In this document: positions 16,024 to 16,168 of the stretch, piece by piece | How positions within the stretch are numbered: the first letter of the stretch is position 1 | How the letters are laid out: every line of letters begins with the position of its first letter | Assembly: GCA_946183715.1 (NCBI GenBank) | Contig: CAMHDB010000010.1 | Span: forward strand, 1-16,168 | Direction of reading: 5' to 3' | Source: an uncultured Oscillibacter sp. | GTDB lineage: Bacteria; Bacillota; Clostridia; Oscillospirales; Oscillospiraceae | Length of the DNA stretch: 16,168 nucleotides | Position numbers and translations under genes: made by a program | Notes under the pieces: generated by a model | Seen by the model: only the letters and a program-made list of their open reading frames with translations | Told to the model about the DNA's origin: nothing | Databases searched by the model: none

Positions 16024-16168
16024 TTACCAGTCGATGTCGTTGTAGGGAGTGGATTCGAAGCCTTCCTCCTGCAACTCCGCGACCCACGGGTCAAGGACGC
16101 CGCGGAAGAAATTCTGGAAAATCTCGGTGTCGCCGAAGAGCTTGACGCAGGTGGGGCTTACCGCGTAG
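16024..16168 (-). CDS. C-terminal 47 residues of an unrecognised protein (cut by window edge)
   Basis: An open frame enters from the window edge and stops at TAA (16026-16024). The encoded end reads YAVSPTCVKLFGDTEIFQNF, continues with FRGVLDPWVAELQEEG, and closes with STPYNDIDW. Codon use (GGC, GCG, GTC, GAG) matches the neighbours, and a strong hairpin follows 36 bases after the stop, so a real gene end is likely. The segment is acidic and aromatic, with no membrane helix. It does not carry the conserved tail of the three surface proteins. I do not recognise the family; a soluble or exported protein such as a solute-binding protein is possible but unsupported. Confidence 0.7.
   Translation of the reverse strand, partial: YAVSPTCVKLFGDTEIFQNFFRGVLDPWVAELQEEGFESTPYNDIDW

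Overview
The window looks like part of the chromosome of a GC-rich clostridial Firmicute, most likely a gut or rumen Oscillospirales/Ruminococcaceae-type organism. That rests on strong AAAGGAG-type ribosome sites, a consensus sigma-A promoter with a Bacillus-type LexA box on uvrA, and giant secreted proteins built from BspA-type leucine-rich repeats, bacterial Ig-like domains, chitobiase C-terminal-type domains and cohesin-like domains. The genus cannot be named from the sequence. Every gene I can support lies on the minus strand, so the transcriptional order runs from high to low coordinates.

Layout in transcription order. (1) 16168-16024 holds the last 47 codons of an unrecognised gene. (2) 16023-15909 is a short gap with a perfect 14-bp GC-rich hairpin. 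(3) 15908-7599 encodes a 2769-residue secreted protein: nine capped arrays with about 47 LRR_5 repeats, four BIG2-type Ig domains, two further Ig-like domains, two chitobiase-C-type domains, a cohesin-like domain and a conserved tail. (4) 7598-7515 is an 84-nt gap with an 11-bp hairpin just upstream of the next ribosome site. (5) 7514-5451 encodes a 687-residue secreted protein with only the Ig-like, chitobiase-C, cohesin and tail modules. (6) 5450-5255 is a gap with no convincing promoter or terminator. (7) 5254-1574 encodes a 1226-residue secreted protein with its own beta-rich N-terminal head, followed by the same modules. (8) 1573-1429 holds a probable terminator hairpin and the uvrA promoter and SOS box. 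(9) 1428-1 is the N-terminal half of uvrA, running off the window.

The main point of interest is that the three large surface proteins share one C-terminal chassis of about 580-640 residues: two Ig-like domains, two chitobiase-C-type domains, one cohesin-like domain, and a tail of about 120 residues ending in an (I/M)(M/L)SExxTP motif. They differ in what sits in front: LRR arrays, nothing, or an uncharacterised head. I read this as a co-directional surface display cluster, probably co-transcribed at least in part. The cohesins would capture dockerin-bearing partners encoded elsewhere and the heads would contact a target or substrate. That function is inference. No dockerin, LPXTG motif, SLH domain or C-terminal membrane helix is visible, so how the proteins are retained on the cell is unknown. 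uvrA appears to be an independent, DNA-damage-controlled neighbour.
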